A DNA stretch of 64,000 nt. Origin: Uliginosibacterium flavum (GTDB taxonomy: Bacteria > Pseudomonadota > Gammaproteobacteria > Burkholderiales > Rhodocyclaceae). Every line of letters starts with the position of its first letter. Within the stretch, counting starts at the first letter, position 1. The DNA is taken from assembly GCF_040566545.1 (NCBI RefSeq), contig NZ_JBEWZI010000008.1, positions 124,001 to 188,000 on the forward strand, read 5' to 3'. A program made the position numbers and the translations under genes. This document shows, piece by piece, positions 10,201 to 18,244 of the stretch. Below the pieces are notes generated by a model. That model worked only from the letters and a program-made list of their open reading frames with translations, searched no databases and was not told the DNA's origin.

Positions 10201-11950
10201 GCTCGCCAACGCGCTGCTGGTGCAACTGGCCGCTGGCGTGCTGTTCCTGAGTCACATGGATCGCGCCGATGCCGGTGGCGTACTGGTGCTGGCGGGCTCT
10301 GGCTGGAAGGGACTGGTCATCGCCTCGCTGATCGGCCTGGCGTCCTTGGTGAGTCTGGGCACGGCCGTGCGCGAAGCACGCAAGCAGAACGATCCGGCGC
10401 TGGTCAAACGTCTGGCTTGGGCCATGCTTTTCGGCCTCGGCTTCATCGCGCTGGCGGTGCTCTTCGTCCTGCCCTGGCAAACAGCCACGGCGGTGTGGGC
10501 GGCCTGCGGCTTCGTGCTGATGTGGGCCGCGATGCGCCTGAATCTGAAGCCCGCCTTCTGGTTCGCGCTGGCGCTGGAAATCCTCGCTGGCCTCGCCTTC
10601 CTCAAGGCCAACAGCGCCGTGTTCTTCCTCTTCGGCCACCTGCCGCCACCGGAGGGCGCCACGCCTTTCGCCCACGCCGGTTTCTGGACGCCGATCGTCA
10701 TCGCGCTCGCCGCCTTCGCCGTCGCTTGGCGCCTGCACGCCTGGTCGCGTTCGCCCGCGGCCACGGATGCCGATGCACTGCAGGTTGATGGCGACTGGTT
10801 GAGCTTCCCGGCTCTGCTGTGGTCCGCAGGATGGTGGGCATTTGGCTGGTGGATGGAACTACGCTGGACGGCAGCCGACGATCAAGCCCTCGCCCATCAA
10901 TTCCTCGCCGTGATGGCGGCCAGCGTCTTGCTGCTTCTGCCGATTGCCGCGAAGTGGCGCTGGGCGCGGCTCGCCGGCCTGTGCGGACTACTCCTGCCAC
11001 TGATCGCGCAAGTGGCCCTCTTCGATTACGAGCAGAACACGAACCTGCTGGGCAACTTGGGCTGGGCCGCTTTCGGCCTCGCCCTCATCGCTGGTTTCGG
11101 CTTGCTGCGCATTGCAGAGAATCTGCTCAGCAAAGGCAGCGACCGAATCCTGCATCTGGCCAACACCTGGGTCTGGCTGGGCGTGGCTGCACTGGAAATG
11201 CGCTACGTCTTCCTCACCCTCGGCGAAGCCGGCAGCACCTGGCGCTGGCTGGGTTGGACGCTGCCACTGGCCGCCTGGCTGCTGTGGAACGCGCGCAAAA
11301 CACCGCCGAAACTGTGGCCGGCCGCCGCCCATCCGCAGCTCTACCGTTTCAGCGCCACCCTGCCACTGCTGATGATCCTGCTCGGCTGGCTGACCCTGGC
11401 CAATCTGCAATCCACCGGCAACGCCGCGCCCCTGCCCTTCCTCCCGCTACTCAATCCGCTGGATCTGGCGCTGGTGCTGATCCTCTTCTCGGGCTGGCAA
11501 TGGCTGCAGCAACTGCGCGTGCAAGATCCGGCACAGGTCGCCTGGCAGCCACTGCACACACCGCTGCAACTGGCGCTGCTAGCCGGCAGCTTCCTGACCT
11601 ACACCTGCGTCGTGTTGCGCGGCGTGCACCATCTGGGCGACATCGCCTGGAGCCAGCACGCCCTGCTCCATTCGATGACCGTGCAGGCCAGTCTGTCCAT
11701 CGCTTGGTCGCTGCTGGCGCTGGGCCTGATGATCAGCGGCCACCGCCGCGCACGCCGCGCCGTGTGGATCACCGGGGCCGTGCTGATCGCGGTCGTCGTC
11801 GCCAAGCTCTTCTTCGTCGAACTGTCGAACCGCGGCGGGCTGGAACGCATCATTTCCTTCATCGGCGTGGGCGTGCTGCTGCTGGTCGTGGGCTACTTCG
11901 CGCCGCTGCCGCCGAACAAAGACGAGACGGCAACATCAGATCAACCCTAG
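7289..11950 (+). CDS. Giant polytopic membrane protein, DUF2339 family
   Basis: A product of about 1,553 residues. Residues 1-25 form a first membrane segment, 30-70 a coiled coil rich in Lys, Glu and Gln, and about 75-280 a Pro/Ala-rich linker. From about 295 to the end there are dozens of hydrophobic helices. This architecture matches DUF2339 membrane proteins of unknown function. A unit of about 110 residues, starting GLW and containing KARGWLANALLVQL in copies 2 and 3, occurs three times in tandem (nucleotides about 9410-10390). GTG 7289 is preferred to GTG 7283, because GGGGGAG at 7277-7283 is then five bases upstream. The NTR-like and DUF3999 genes follow on the same strand within 25 bases, suggesting one operon; DUF2339 and DUF3999 genes are often neighbours. 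Confidence 0.85.
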   Translation: MEGLIVLSVLLGAAYFLGLPILTLIAWSRGSSQDKQIHKLQQGLKAAEARSTALELRLKDLQRNVDTLREQPIATPPAAPEPLARAMAPSPSVPLAETGEGSTTAPAAHPVAAATQPVTPIILKPEPALPLQRDAEPVASVLRVDLRQDIPLDERPLELLDAPLPSADVVLPWGTPSSAEPPKPLATPTVSAAPSTPAPAFNPELKLEPTAPATPPASTPAAEPHAASVSSTSAPQATPRAVVQPPSTQKPAAQRIPARHLPPRAPRAPAEPSLIERGFKAAKDWLFGGNTIVRVGMLLVFLGLAFLLRYASERVVIPLELRYLAVAATSLVALALGWRLRLKRPDYALLMQGGAVAVMYLTVFAALKLHEQPLLSTEAGFALLVAVVALSGLLAVLQNSLSLAVAGALGGFATPILVSTGGGNHVALFTYFALLNTGILGIAWFKAWRPLNLVGFFGTFLIGLSWGLRSYDPALHFANTEPFLILFFLMFVTIGLLFARRVMLNDPSAPGGRDTAEWSAWFAQKGHAAQRYVDGTILFGTPIVAFSLQVGLIKHIEYGTAFSALALGMFYLVLARFTHSSNPARHRLLTEVFLALGMIFASLAIPLGLDAQWTSAAWAVEAAGIYWIGHRQNRPFARGFALLLQAGATLAFLHKVDAGQETILTGSALGALMLGLSFLSNMLVLRKHVSPERESENWDGSFGPVFSCLGLWSLFAMAPMSYLAEGTATALAIGAFVAVFAALQWRLTGWVYSAVLAHLIALLAYSGTLHQGEGTLISGNLIIALLLGVTLLGNAALLRLHRGAQDNGEFKYNALLPLFGTLGLWVLYLLAPMQFARDYTACAWALASSLTVFLALRLKARGWLANALLVQLVAGGLFLASLQHAEDAVLSGNLDAAILLGITLLTNAALLAKQGTDTTQSPLPPLLSSFGLWSLYLIAPLTLLAEHTAAAWALAGMLTVFVGLKLKARGWLANALLVQLAAGVLFLSHMDRADAGGVLVLAGSGWKGLVIASLIGLASLVSLGTAVREARKQNDPALVKRLAWAMLFGLGFIALAVLFVLPWQTATAVWAACGFVLMWAAMRLNLKPAFWFALALEILAGLAFLKANSAVFFLFGHLPPPEGATPFAHAGFWTPIVIALAAFAVAWRLHAWSRSPAATDADALQVDGDWLSFPALLWSAGWWAFGWWMELRWTAADDQALAHQFLAVMAASVLLLLPIAAKWRWARLAGLCGLLLPLIAQVALFDYEQNTNLLGNLGWAAFGLALIAGFGLLRIAENLLSKGSDRILHLANTWVWLGVAALEMRYVFLTLGEAGSTWRWLGWTLPLAAWLLWNARKTPPKLWPAAAHPQLYRFSATLPLLMILLGWLTLANLQSTGNAAPLPFLPLLNPLDLALVLILFSGWQWLQQLRVQDPAQVAWQPLHTPLQLALLAGSFLTYTCVVLRGVHHLGDIAWSQHALLHSMTVQASLSIAWSLLALGLMISGHRRARRAVWITGAVLIAVVVAKLFFVELSNRGGLERIISFIGVGVLLLVVGYFAPLPPNKDETATSDQP

Positions 11951-11973
11951 CCAAGCTTCCAGAGAGCATAGTC

Positions 11974-12438
11974 ATGCGATTGTTTTGCTCCGTATTTTTT
12001 GCTTTGCTGGCGATGTTTTCGAACTCCGCCGGAGCCTGTCGGCCGCAGATGCGGTCGCCAGCGGAATTGACCAAGATGTCCCCTGCGATTTTCATCGGCA
12101 GAGTCATTTCCATCCGCCCTCTGAAGACAGGAAAACAAGAAATCGAGGTTGTTGTAAAAGAAGTGCTGAAGGGTTCCTTGCCACAAACCATTCGCTTCAA
12201 TGCAGAAGGTCTGATTGATCCGAACGAATTCTGTCAGGCCATCGAGAACCCAGCCCTGCCGAAGCCTCAGGTAAGCGAAGGGCAAGAGTGGCTGATCCTC
12301 GGCAATTTCGATACAGCAACCCACTCACTTTCGCTGAGATGGCATGGTTACGCTGTCAGCGACGAGACAACAATCCTCAAAGAACTTCGTCAAGAACTTG
12401 GCAAAGACCATAAGCAGGTCCAGAAGAAAGCTCCATGA
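11974..12438 (+). CDS. Small secreted protein, NTR/TIMP-like
   Basis: 154 residues with a signal peptide that ends near GAC at residue 20-22. The mature N-terminus starts at a Cys and continues with SPAEL, then MSPAIFIGRV. The order Cys, PAE, short gap, FxGxV is typical of the netrin-like (TIMP/NTR) beta-barrel fold, with a second Cys in PNEFCQ. The motif before the Cys is a poor lipobox, so I favour secretion over lipidation. The gene is noticeably more AT-rich than its neighbours. It starts 23 bases after the DUF2339 stop, and its TGA overlaps the ATG of the DUF3999 gene. The fold is inferred from motif spacing only, and a direct role with the membrane proteins is speculative. Confidence 0.6.
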   Translation: MRLFCSVFFALLAMFSNSAGACRPQMRSPAELTKMSPAIFIGRVISIRPLKTGKQEIEVVVKEVLKGSLPQTIRFNAEGLIDPNEFCQAIENPALPKPQVSEGQEWLILGNFDTATHSLSLRWHGYAVSDETTILKELRQELGKDHKQVQKKAP

Positions 12439-13883
12439 TCATGCAAAGAACCCTCGCGCTTCTCATCGCTGCAACTCTGACGCTCCCTTGTCTAGCCCAA
12501 GACAAGCCCGCGCAGTTCGCCACGCATCTGCCGATCAGCACCGAAACCGCAGCGCCCTACTACCGCCTGAGCGTGCCGCTGGCGGCCTACCTGGCCTCGG
12601 CGCATGGCGATTTGCGCGATCTGCGCGTGTTCAATGGCAGCGGCCAGCCGGTGCCTTACGCTCAGCTGGCGGCAAGCGGCAGTACCGAGGAAAAGGTGCA
12701 GCGTCAGACGCTGCGCTGGTTCCCGCTGCGGGGCGAGGCAGCAGACGCACCCGCGGGCGCGACGGAGAGCAAATCGCTGCAGGTGGTGGTGAAACAGGCC
12801 GGCGATGGCAGCCTCGTGGAGATCCGCGCCCAGCAAGGCTCTTCAGGCAGGGTGGCTGCACAGGCAAGCGCAGCGCCCCTGCGCGGCTATGTGCTGGACG
12901 CGAGCCAGATCACGGATCGCCGTGCGGTGCGTGCGCTGGAACTCAATTGGGATAAGGCCGCCGCCGACTTCCAGCTGCTCGATGTGGAATCCAGCGACGA
13001 TCTGCGCAACTGGCACAGCCTCGTGAGTGGCGTGCAGCTTGCCCGCCTCGACTACAACGGTGCGCGCATCGAGAACCGCAGCATCGCCCTGAACGGCTTT
13101 CGTGACCGCTACCTGCGCCTGATCTGGCGTGACCCGGCGAACGCGCCGCAGCTCACCAGCGCCGAAGTCGAGCAGAGCAGCTCGCGCTATCTGGCTGCGC
13201 CGCTGACCTGGTCCGCGCCGCTCGCCGCCAGCAAGGGCGACTCGGATCTGAAGCCCGGCGAATACCGTTTCCGTCTGGCGCAGCCCTTGCCACTGGCGCG
13301 CCTGCGCATCACCCTGCCGCCGGGCAACCAATTGCTGCCTGTCGAGATATTGACGCCCGGGCGCGAGCGCCGACACTGGCGCAGCCTCGCCCGCAGCGTG
13401 GCCTACCGCATCACCGACAAGAGCCGCGAGTGGAGCAACAGCGAAATCGCCCTGCCCGGCTACGCCCTGCAGGAATTCGTGCTGCGCATCGATCCGCGTC
13501 TGAACCCCTTGAGTGAAGGCCCGCAGCTGAGCTTCGCACTGCAACCGGCGCAGCTGGTCTTCCTCGCCAGCGGCACGCCGCCCTACACCCTGGCCGTTGG
13601 CAACAAGGACGCGAAGGACGCAGCCCTCGGTGCTGCCACGCTGGTGCCCGGCTTCGGCCAGCCCGGCAGCCCGGAAATCGTCGCCGCCAGCGTTGCCAGC
13701 GAAGCCGTGAAGATCGCCGCCCAGAGCGCCTCTTCAGGCAGCAGCCCGGCCGCAACACAGACTCCGTCAGAGGAAAAAGACTGGAAGAAAATCGCCCTGT
13801 GGGGCGTGCTGGTGCTGGGCGTGCTGGGCATGGGCGCGATGGCCTGGCAGTTGATCACCCAGATGAACAAAGACAAAGCCTGA
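12435..13883 (+). CDS. DUF3999 family membrane-anchored protein
   Basis: 482 residues. A signal peptide (cleavage near LAQ-DK, residue 19) precedes a large periplasmic beta-rich region with DLRDLRVFNGSGQPVPYA near residue 55, characteristic of DUF3999. A hydrophobic helix at about residues 450-472 (LWGVLVLGVLGMGAMAW) anchors the C-terminus, leaving a short cytoplasmic tail. The ATG shares ATGA with the stop of the preceding gene, indicating translational coupling. With DUF2339 two genes upstream this is a recurrent envelope pair of unknown function. The gene is complete and of normal family length. Confidence 0.82.
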   Translation: MIMQRTLALLIAATLTLPCLAQDKPAQFATHLPISTETAAPYYRLSVPLAAYLASAHGDLRDLRVFNGSGQPVPYAQLAASGSTEEKVQRQTLRWFPLRGEAADAPAGATESKSLQVVVKQAGDGSLVEIRAQQGSSGRVAAQASAAPLRGYVLDASQITDRRAVRALELNWDKAAADFQLLDVESSDDLRNWHSLVSGVQLARLDYNGARIENRSIALNGFRDRYLRLIWRDPANAPQLTSAEVEQSSSRYLAAPLTWSAPLAASKGDSDLKPGEYRFRLAQPLPLARLRITLPPGNQLLPVEILTPGRERRHWRSLARSVAYRITDKSREWSNSEIALPGYALQEFVLRIDPRLNPLSEGPQLSFALQPAQLVFLASGTPPYTLAVGNKDAKDAALGAATLVPGFGQPGSPEIVAASVASEAVKIAAQSASSGSSPAATQTPSEEKDWKKIALWGVLVLGVLGMGAMAWQLITQMNKDKA

Positions 13884-13897
13884 GGATAGAGCCAGCC

Positions 13898-14338
13898 ATG
13901 ATTGAATCACTTGGATTGTTTGATCGGCAGGTTGCGGAGGAGCTATTTGCGATTCATCCCGAATGGCAAGCGTTCGCTCGCGCCGAAGATGATTGCGGAG
14001 AAAATGCGCTGATTGTGTCCTTGCGCGCCCCAAACCCTAGGATTAAAGAACCCCTCGTAATCACAACTGAAGAACAAGAAGTCTCTGTCTTCTTCGATAC
14101 GTACCACGGGCACTTCAACGAACTAAACGATGGCGCCTTGTCACTGGCAGAAAAAATCACGTCAGATCAATACAGCATTGTTTCATTCTGGCGTGATGCG
14201 CAATTTTGCTGCTCCAGTCTCTGCGAAAACTCAGCGCTACCAAGCTCCAACGACGACTATCCCTATGCAAATAGAATCGTTTTCCGCTCATGGAGCGGGG
14301 AACACGACAAAGAGTTATCGTGTATTGGAAGAGATTAA
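13898..14338 (+). CDS. Uncharacterised small soluble protein
   Basis: 146 residues, AT-richer than the surroundings, without signal peptide or membrane segment. Visible motifs are FDTYHGHF near residue 66, VSFWRDAQFCCSSL near 95 and FRSWSGEHDKEL near the C-terminus. I associate this pattern with a loosely defined set of small orphan proteins, some encoded next to polymorphic toxins, but cannot name the family. ATG 13898 lies 14 bases after the DUF3999 stop, with GGATAGAG about 8 bases upstream, so it is probably read with the preceding operon. Confidence 0.55.
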   Translation: MIESLGLFDRQVAEELFAIHPEWQAFARAEDDCGENALIVSLRAPNPRIKEPLVITTEEQEVSVFFDTYHGHFNELNDGALSLAEKITSDQYSIVSFWRDAQFCCSSLCENSALPSSNDDYPYANRIVFRSWSGEHDKELSCIGRD

Positions 14339-14389
14339 AAATGCCCGACACACGCTAATGCGCTCCGACCCAAGGAACACCCCAAACCC

Positions 14390-15322
14390 ATGCCCGCCCT
14401 GAATCTTGACCGCAACAGCACGGACATCGTGCTGATCGTCGATGACGTGCCGGACAACCTCGCCGTGCTGCACGATGCGCTGGATGAGTCCGGCTTCACC
14501 GTGCTGGTCGCCATCAATGGTGAATCGGCGCTGGCCCGGGCGCGCCAGAGCCTGCCGGACATCATCCTGCTCGACGCGATGATGCCGGGCATGGATGGTT
14601 TCGAGGTGGCGCGCCGGCTCAAGGCTGATTTCTCCACGCGCCATATCCCGATCATTTTCATGACAGGCTTGACCGAGACGGAACACGTCGTCGCGGCCTT
14701 CAACGCAGGCGGCACCGATTACATCACCAAGCCGGTACGCACCGGCGAAGTGATCGCCCGCGTGCACAGCCATCTGGCCAGCGCGCGGCAGATGAAGCAG
14801 GCGCGCAGTGCGCTGGATGCCTTCGGCCAGGCGACGATCGCGGTGCGTCCCGAATCGGCCCGCATCACCTGGCAAACCCCGCTGGCCCGGCGCCTGCTCG
14901 CCAACTATTTCGATGCCGAGCAGGAACACGCCCCGGACGCGATCCTCAACTGGCTGGCCGCGAGCCGCGAGCCCGGCGCGCCGACCCTGCCGCTGAACAT
15001 TGTGCGCGACAGCCGCCGCCTGATTTTCACCCTGCACGATCAGACCGCCGATGGCGAATGGCTGCTGGTGCTGCGCGAGGAAAACGATGCGACGCAGATC
15101 GAAGCGCTGATCAGCGGCTTCACGCTGACCCGCAAGGAGGCCGAGGTGCTCTACTGGGTTACCAAAGGCAAGACCAGCCCGGACATTGGCGAGATCCTTG
15201 GCTCCAGTCCGCGCACGGTGAATAAACACCTCGAACACGTCTACGAGAAACTCGGCGTGGAAACACGCACGGCCGCCGCCAATCTGGCGCTGAACCGCCT
15301 GCGTCTGGGCTCGCCGGAATGA
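14390..15322 (+). CDS. Response regulator with LuxR-type DNA-binding domain
   Basis: 310 residues. The N-terminal receiver (about 12-130) has the acidic pair VDD near residue 19, the phospho-acceptor Asp62 in LLDAMMPG, the conserved Thr in MTG and Lys in TKP. The middle (about 140-235) is a spacer without a recognised domain. The C-terminus (about 240-305) is a GerE/LuxR helix-turn-helix: LTRKEAEVLYWVTKGKTSPDI and SPRTVNKHLEHVYEKLGV. It should act as a phosphorylation-controlled transcription factor. No histidine kinase is adjacent, so it is an orphan in this window. The yej operon starts 54 bases downstream on the same strand; regulation of that operon is possible but unproven. Confidence 0.88.
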   Translation: MPALNLDRNSTDIVLIVDDVPDNLAVLHDALDESGFTVLVAINGESALARARQSLPDIILLDAMMPGMDGFEVARRLKADFSTRHIPIIFMTGLTETEHVVAAFNAGGTDYITKPVRTGEVIARVHSHLASARQMKQARSALDAFGQATIAVRPESARITWQTPLARRLLANYFDAEQEHAPDAILNWLAASREPGAPTLPLNIVRDSRRLIFTLHDQTADGEWLLVLREENDATQIEALISGFTLTRKEAEVLYWVTKGKTSPDIGEILGSSPRTVNKHLEHVYEKLGVETRTAAANLALNRLRLGSPE

Positions 15323-15375
15323 GTGCCTTGCCGATGTTTGGGCGACGTGCACTTTATTGGCGGATCTTTGGCAGA

Positions 15376-17199
15376 ATGCGCCTCATGTATCGCCTCCTGC
15401 TCGCTCTACTCCTGCTGCCCGCCCTGCTGCCTCCCGCCTGGGCCGCGCACGCCTACGCCCAGTTCGGCGACATCAAGTACAAGCCCGGCTTCCAGCACTT
15501 CGAGTGGGTCAATCCGGCTGCGCCCAAGGGTGGCGAGATCACGCTGGTGGCGCCGACGACCTCCAGCCAGTATGACAAGTACAATCCTTTCACACTCAAG
15601 GGAACCTCGCCGCCGGGGCTGGGTGATCTGGTTTTCGAAACCCTGCTGACCGGCACGCTGGACGAGCCGACCACGGCCTACGGTCTGCTGGCCGAGGACG
15701 TGAGCGTCGCAGCCGACAAACGCTCGGCGACCTTCCGCCTGAATGCCAAGGCTCGTTTTCAGAATGGTTCGCCGGTGCTGGCCAAGGATGTGAAGTACAG
15801 TTTCGAGCGCCTGACCAGCAAAGAGGCGCATCCCGGCTATGCCAACATGCTTGCCGATGTGAAGAGCGCCACCGTTCTGAGCGAGCGCAGCATCCGCTTC
15901 GACTTCAAACAGGGCAGCGCCGAACTGCCGCTGATCGTGGGTGGCCTGCCGGTGTTCAGCCACAGCTGGGGGGCGGGCAAAAAGTTCGACGAGGTGATCA
16001 TGGACAAGCCGATCGCCAGCGGCCCCTATCGCATCGCTGCGGAAACCTTCGGCCGCGACATCAGCTATGAGCGCAATCCGGATTACTGGGCCAAGGATCT
16101 GCCCGTGCGGCGCGGCCAGTACAACTTTGATCACATCAATTACCGCATCTACAGCGATGAGGTTGTACAGACCGAAGCCTTCAAGGCCGGCGAGTTCGAT
16201 TACATCCAGGTCTTCATTGCGCGGCAGTGGGCACGCGCCTACGTAGGCCCGAAATTCGATTCGGGTGAGATCATCAAACGCCGGCTGCCGAGCCGCAACT
16301 CAAGCGACTTTCAGGGTTTCCTGTTCAACACGCGACGCGACAAGTTCAAGGATGTGCGCGTGCGCGAGGCGCTGGAGGCCACGATGGATTACGAGTGGAT
16401 GAACCGCCAGCTGTTTTACGGCTCCTACACCCGCGTGCAGGGCTATTTCCCGGGCGGCGACTTCGAAGCGCAAGGACTGCCTGGCCCTGACGAGTTGGCC
16501 CTGCTGAAACCCTTGCGCAGCAAGCTTGCGCAAGCCGTATTCACGCAGCCCGTGCCCCTGCCGCCCAGCACCGACGCCCCTGCCAGCCTGCGCGACAATC
16601 TGCGCCAGGCCCGCGACCTGCTCGCCGAAGCCGGCTGGACTTACCGCGAGGGCGCGCTGCGCAACACCAAGGGCGAGCCCTTCACCATCGAGTTTCTGGA
16701 AACACAATCGCAAGGCGGCAGCTTCGGCCGCGTCCTGACACCGATGTTCAAGAATCTGGAGAAACTCGGCATCCAGGCGAGCATCCGCATCATCGATTCC
16801 GCCATCATGCAAAAGCGCATGGACGTGTTCGACTTCGACATCCTCACGACGCGCATCCCCGGCCGCGAAGCCCCCGGCAGCGAATTGCGCGACCGCTTCT
16901 CGTCACAGGCGGCCGTCACGGAAGGTTCGTCCAATCTGGCAGGGGTCAAGGATCCTGCGGTGGATGCCCTGCTGGACAAGACGCTGGCCGCCACGACCCG
17001 CCCGCAACTGGTCGCCGCCCTGCGCGCACTGGATCGCGTGCTGCGCTTTGGCCATTACAGCCTGCCGCAGTGGTACAGCAACAGTTTTCGCGTAGCCTGG
17101 CGCAGCGGCAAATTCGGTCAGCCCGAAGTAATGCCCGCGTACTATCAGCCGGAAGTCTGGCTCACCGCAAGCTGGTGGGCGCTGCCCAAGAAGGATTGA
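15376..17199 (+). CDS. yejA: Peptide ABC transporter, periplasmic binding protein YejA-like
   Basis: 607 residues: a signal peptide ending PAWAAHA near residue 25, then the SBP_bac_5 fold. Features include YDKYNPFTLKG, the segment YSFERLTS near residue 140, and KDVRVREALEATMDYEWMN near 330, all typical of the YejA branch of oligopeptide-binding proteins. It delivers peptides, and in enterobacteria also microcin C, to the YejBEF pump. Earlier in-frame starts exist back to 15319; ATG 15376 gives the proper signal peptide and follows GGCAGA. The gene leads a four-gene operon with gaps of 4 bases or overlaps. Confidence 0.88.
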   Translation: MRLMYRLLLALLLLPALLPPAWAAHAYAQFGDIKYKPGFQHFEWVNPAAPKGGEITLVAPTTSSQYDKYNPFTLKGTSPPGLGDLVFETLLTGTLDEPTTAYGLLAEDVSVAADKRSATFRLNAKARFQNGSPVLAKDVKYSFERLTSKEAHPGYANMLADVKSATVLSERSIRFDFKQGSAELPLIVGGLPVFSHSWGAGKKFDEVIMDKPIASGPYRIAAETFGRDISYERNPDYWAKDLPVRRGQYNFDHINYRIYSDEVVQTEAFKAGEFDYIQVFIARQWARAYVGPKFDSGEIIKRRLPSRNSSDFQGFLFNTRRDKFKDVRVREALEATMDYEWMNRQLFYGSYTRVQGYFPGGDFEAQGLPGPDELALLKPLRSKLAQAVFTQPVPLPPSTDAPASLRDNLRQARDLLAEAGWTYREGALRNTKGEPFTIEFLETQSQGGSFGRVLTPMFKNLEKLGIQASIRIIDSAIMQKRMDVFDFDILTTRIPGREAPGSELRDRFSSQAAVTEGSSNLAGVKDPAVDALLDKTLAATTRPQLVAALRALDRVLRFGHYSLPQWYSNSFRVAWRSGKFGQPEVMPAYYQPEVWLTASWWALPKKD

Positions 17200-17203
17200 C
17201 ACC

Positions 17204-18244
17204 ATGTGGTCCTACATTCTCAAACGCCTGCTGCTGATGATCCCGACCCTGCTCGGGGTGCTGACCATCACTTTTCTGGTGATCCAGTTCGTGCCGGGCG
17301 GGCCGGTAGAGCAGATGGTCTCGCAACTGCAGGGCCGCAACGCGGTGGGTGAGAGCGGTGGTGCGGGCGGCGGGGCCTATCGCGGGCGCCAGGGCGTTGA
17401 TGCTAAACGCATCGAAGAAATCCGCGCCCTGTACGGTTTCGACAAGCCGCCACTGGAGCGCTACACGCAAATGATCGGCCAGTTCGCGCGCTTCGATCTG
17501 GGTAAGAGCTTTTTCCACAACAAGCCGGTGTGGCAACTGATCAAGGAAAAGCTGCCGGTGTCGATCTCGCTGGGGTTGTGGAGCTTCTTCCTGACCTATC
17601 TGATCTCGGTGCCACTGGGCATCACCAAAGCGGTGCGCGCGGGCTCGCGCTTTGATACCGGCACGACCTTCATCGTGCTGCTCGGCTTTGCCATCCCGAG
17701 CTTCGTGATGGGTGTGCTGCTGCTGGTGCTGCTTGGCGGCGGCAGCTTCGTGCAATGGTTCCCGCTACGCGGGCTGACCTCGGCCAACTGGGAAACCCTG
17801 AGTCTGGGCGGCCGCATTCTTGATTATTTGTGGCACATCACCCTGCCGGTGATTTCGATGACCCTGGGCAGCTTCGCCGTGATCACGCTGATGACCAAGA
17901 ATTCGGTGCTCGAAGAGATCCGCAAACAGTACGTGATGACGGCCCGCGCCAAGGGCCTTTCCGAGCGCACGGTGCTGTGGCGCCACGTCTTCCGCAATGC
18001 GCTGATCCCGATCATGACCGGCTTTCCGGCGGCTTTCGTCGGCGCCTTCTTCAGCGGCTCGCTGCTAATTGAAACCCTGTTCTCTCTGGACGGACTGGGC
18101 CGGCTTTCCTACGAATCCGTCATGCGTCGCGACTACCCGGTGGTGCTGGGCAGCCTCTTCCTGTTCACCCTGATCGGACTGATCACCACCCTGATCCGCG
18201 ATTTAAGCTATCTGTGGGTTGATCCGCGGGTGAAGTATGAGTGA
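17204..18244 (+). CDS. yejB: Peptide ABC transporter permease YejB
   Basis: 346 residues. The first membrane helix (residues 9-30, LLLMIPTLLGVLTITFLVIQF) and the following VPGGPVEQ are the classic start of DppB/OppB-type permeases. Between about 40 and 85 is the periplasmic insertion that distinguishes YejB. The EAA loop that docks on the ATPase is visible as the segment containing TARAKGLSERTVLWRHVFRNA near residue 250. It forms the inner-membrane channel with YejE. It starts 4 bases after yejA and overlaps yejE by 8 bases. Confidence 0.92.
   Translation: MWSYILKRLLLMIPTLLGVLTITFLVIQFVPGGPVEQMVSQLQGRNAVGESGGAGGGAYRGRQGVDAKRIEEIRALYGFDKPPLERYTQMIGQFARFDLGKSFFHNKPVWQLIKEKLPVSISLGLWSFFLTYLISVPLGITKAVRAGSRFDTGTTFIVLLGFAIPSFVMGVLLLVLLGGGSFVQWFPLRGLTSANWETLSLGGRILDYLWHITLPVISMTLGSFAVITLMTKNSVLEEIRKQYVMTARAKGLSERTVLWRHVFRNALIPIMTGFPAAFVGAFFSGSLLIETLFSLDGLGRLSYESVMRRDYPVVLGSLFLFTLIGLITTLIRDLSYLWVDPRVKYE

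Noticed and set aside
12838..12853. CTCTTCAGGCAG inside the DUF3999 gene, resembling a repeat arm
   Set aside because: A single arm within coding sequence with no partner; likely chance.
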